From NCBI GenBank assembly GCA_026261815.1, contig JAMPIT010000712.1, positions 248,001 through 312,000 on the forward strand: 64,000 nucleotides of DNA, in the 5' to 3' direction. The stretch comes from Monarcha castaneiventris obscurior. Taxonomy: Eukaryota > Chordata > Aves > Passeriformes > Monarchidae. Each line of letters starts with the position of its first letter. The first letter of the stretch is position 1. A model generated the notes under the pieces. The model saw only the letters and a list, made by a program, of their open reading frames with translations. It did not search any database and was not told the DNA's origin. The position numbers and the translations under genes were made by a program. Below are positions 61,480 to 64,000 of this stretch, piece by piece.

Positions 61480-61860
61480 AGGGGCTGTTTTTTGGGGGGG
61501 GGGACGACAATTCCCCGCGGTGGGAATCCCTCCGCGGGCAATCCCCGGCCCCGTGCGGCAGGAAAAAAGCCGGCGGGGCTCTCTGGGCTGTGCCGGCCGT
61601 GACGAGCGTGGCCGGATGACACAAACGAGCCGCTCCCGGAGCCGCCGGGCTGTGCGCGCAGCCGCGCGTGGGCTCCGCAGGAACGGAGCGCAGCCTCCCC
61701 GCCGCCCGTGCCAGCCCTGCCGGCCACCCCCGGGCCCGATGCCGCTGAGCCACGGGCGAGCCGAGGCGCTGCGAGGCTCCCGGCTGCAGGTAAAAAGCCC
61801 AGGGAGGCAGGGAAGGAAGGAGGGAGGGAGGATGGGGGATCCTTCTGCGCCGTGACCCCG
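61480..61860 (+). promoter_or_regulatory. CpG island downstream of FBXO31
   Basis: Dense CpG (CCGCGG, GCGCGCAGCCGCGCG, GGCCGGCGGGG) without TATA, resembling the LC3B and FBXO31 promoter islands. It encloses an exon-like open frame with a donor site. No recognised gene is attached. Confidence 0.5.
61616..61789 (+). CDS. Candidate first exon of an unidentified gene
   Basis: An ATG at 61616 opens 58 codons (MTQTSRSRSRRAVRAAARGL onward, rich in Arg, Pro and Ala) that end in phase 0 at CTGCAG/GTAAAA, a good donor at 61790. It lies inside a CpG island, where first exons are found. Against it: no domain is recognised, GC-rich sequence stays open by chance, and no partner exon could be identified before the window ends. 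In human, C16orf95 lies on this side of FBXO31, but I see no similarity that I could defend. It might equally be the 5' end of a non-coding RNA. Confidence 0.2.
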
Positions 61861-64000
61861 CTTGGGGACGGGCCTGGCCATGGCCGGGCTTTAATCCATC
61901 CTCACGCCTCGCGTTTTTGCAGCTCTGGTTAATAATTGGGATTATTTAGTCGGAGCTGCGCACATCCAGGGGGATGCAGGCATCCTCCCCGGGAAGGAGG
62001 GAGGGTCCCCCAGTGCTGCCGGTGTCCCCCCGGCTCCGCTCAGCCTTTGCAGCTCCGGCTGCATCCCGAACCCCTGGAGCAGCATCTCCCGTGGGAATGA
62101 GGGTGGTCTGGGCAGGGAATTCCCCCTCCCCACCTCCCCTTCCGCGTGCTTTTCGGGGGGCTCGTTTCCAAAATATGGCCCCCGGAAGGGATTTTTGCCA
62201 GGAAAAAATGGGAATTTTGGGATAAGCAGCCCCATTTCGGGGCTCTGTGGGGATGTGGCCGTGGCGGGGGTGTGGGAGCTGCGTCGCTGGGAAGTGTGAA
62301 AGGAGAAACCGCTGCTCGGCACAAAAGCCCGGCTTACGCAGCTCAGGTCTATTCAGGAGGCATTTAATTCCCCTCGCAAGCCCCGGCGAATGGGGAGCTG
62401 CCATCTGGTGTCTGATGGCAGCGCGGGGAAAGGAAAGGGATCTCTGGGAAGCGGAGAGAGCTGCGAGCTCGCCGGGCTTCAGATTCCCTGGAAGCGGCTC
62501 CGTTATTTGGGCTGGGTGCTGGTTTTGGCCGTGCCCTGCAAAGCCGGGTTTGGGAAGGGGGAGGGTCCTGGAAGGGACCCCAACACTGGGGCCGGGACCC
62601 TCTGGACCAACACACATCACCTGCCAAAAATGCTCCCTCATCAGGCCCTGGGATGCCGGTGCCGGCTCGGGATGAGCCGGGAGCTGGCTCTGGCATGCAC
62701 CGAGTGCGTGCGGTCTCTGCCCCACCTGTGCCGGCGCAGCTGAGAGCCGCTCTCAGGTACCCCCCTGGCATCCGGGGAATTATTTTAGGAAGTTGCAGAG
62801 CTGCGGGCAGTGCTGCAGCACGGCTGCGCCTTGGCCAGGGCACAGCTTGAGCCTCTCTGATAAAGCCGGGAGCGCGTCCCGGCCCCTGGAGCAGAGCGGA
62901 TCCGCGGCGGGGACGGGCGAACCCAGCGAGGAGGAATTTCGGCTCTCCAAAGCCCCAGGGTGTGTTTAAACACGGAGGTTCGTGTGTTTAAATTCAGCGG
63001 GGTGCTTGGGAGGGGGGGTAGGCGCGGTACCTCTGGATTTAGGGTGGTTTTGGGGATCTGGCACTCAACGGGTCTGCCCCGCGGAGCCGTGACCCTGCTG
63101 CCGGCGTGTTCTCTCCGGGGGAGGGACGCGAGGGAACAAGACTGACCAGTTCCCGGGGAGGAAACAGGCTGTTCCCTCGCGGCACAGGGAGTTTTCCTTG
63201 GCAGGCGCTCAGCCGTGCCCAGGGTGCCCTTGCAGAGTGTCCCCGGGCAGTGCCAGCACCAGGAGCATTCCCGTGCCAGGGCAGTGCAAGCCCCCGGCAC
63301 CCGGGGTTGTGCACAGGGTGGATGGGACCAGGCTGGATTTCCGCGGAGCCCCGCAGTGTGAGAAGGTGCCAGCACCGAGCCGTGGCACTTTGCCAGTCCC
63401 TCAGCAGCGGTGACTCCCCGTGCGTGTCCCTGCAGCGGGGCTGCCTCCTCCCCAGGGCATCAGGACGTGGGGTGGGACAAGGCAGCGACGCTCTGACCCC
63501 TTTCTCGCAGGCTGGGGAGGACGTGAGCCCTGGCACAGCGAGGAGAGAGAGGTGGGATGTGTTTGAATCAGCTGTGCTGCAGCACAGGGCACAAACCCTG
63601 CCCTGCCAGGGCCGGCTGCTGCCCATCCCTCGCCCCCGCACAGCAGCGGGATGCAGGCAGCCCTTGGCATCCACAGCCCTCGGCATGGATGCAGTGCCAG
63701 AGCTCTCTGCGGAGCTCCTGGCTGTCTCCAAAGGAGCAGAGTTGTCCCCTCTGGGCTGCCAAGCCCTGCAGGAATATCAGTTGTGGCTTTCCCCCTTTCC
63801 CAGGGGCTCTCAGAGCTCCTGCACTCCAAGTTTGGGTGCCCGGCTGCAGGGGTGAGGCTATGAGGAGGCAGCCAGAGGTTTCTTTGCTTCAATTCCGGTT
63901 TTTGGTCACCCCTGACAGCTCCAGGCTGGAGTCTCCATGCGGGATGCAGATGTGAGTGTGGCTTCCAGCAGTGTCATCGTGTGGGATGTCACCCACGGCC
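61861..64000. other. GC-rich intergenic end of the window
   Basis: CpG-rich pieces continue to about 63200. Open frames on both strands (62785-63375, 63039-63731 minus; 63106-63855 plus) overlap extensively and lack domains, so none is called as a gene. Confidence 0.5.

Overview
This is nuclear genomic DNA from a vertebrate, most probably a bird. The evidence is: multi-exon genes with GT-AG introns; about a dozen CR1-type LINE fragments with the typical avian CR1 3' tail and orientation-specific pieces; compact, GC-rich gene spacing; and no SINE-rich mammalian texture. The gene order ZCCHC14 (3' end) - MAP1LC3B - FBXO31 is the human 16q24.2 order, which in birds I would expect on the chromosome 11 equivalent (from memory, not searched).

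Layout. 1 to about 4085: no recognisable coding sequence, read as the long 3' UTR of a plus-strand gene, most likely ZCCHC14 by synteny, ending at an AATAAA at 4060-4065. About 4420-4780: a CpG-rich patch between two converging 3' ends. About 4820-12820: MAP1LC3B (LC3B) on the minus strand, four coding exons, 125 aa, with a CpG-island promoter. 12859-13825: a 45-bp minisatellite directly upstream of that promoter. 13830-21510: intergenic with CR1 remnants. 21511-21583: an intact tRNA-Met(CAT). 21840-42840: FBXO31 on the plus strand, nine constitutive-looking coding exons (540 aa) plus a well-formed, frame-preserving extra exon of 29 codons (569 aa if included). 42840-64000: intergenic, with CR1 pieces, several minisatellites, GC-rich patches and possible regulatory elements, and one CpG-rich exon-like ORF near 61.6 kb; no known gene could be recognised there.

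Function. The two complete genes both work in protein turnover but by different routes: LC3B is the ubiquitin-like autophagosome protein that is lipidated on Gly120, while FBXO31 is the substrate receptor of an SCF ubiquitin ligase. They are transcribed divergently from separate CpG islands about 9 kb apart. Nothing in the sequence shows that they are co-regulated. I found no prokaryotic-style system, CRISPR array or intact mobile element. The most notable observations are the extra FBXO31 exon, the tRNA beside the FBXO31 promoter, the minisatellite against the LC3B promoter, an LTR-like insertion in the last FBXO31 intron, an alternating two-type tandem repeat at 61.0-61.5 kb, and the exon-like CpG island at 61.6 kb.
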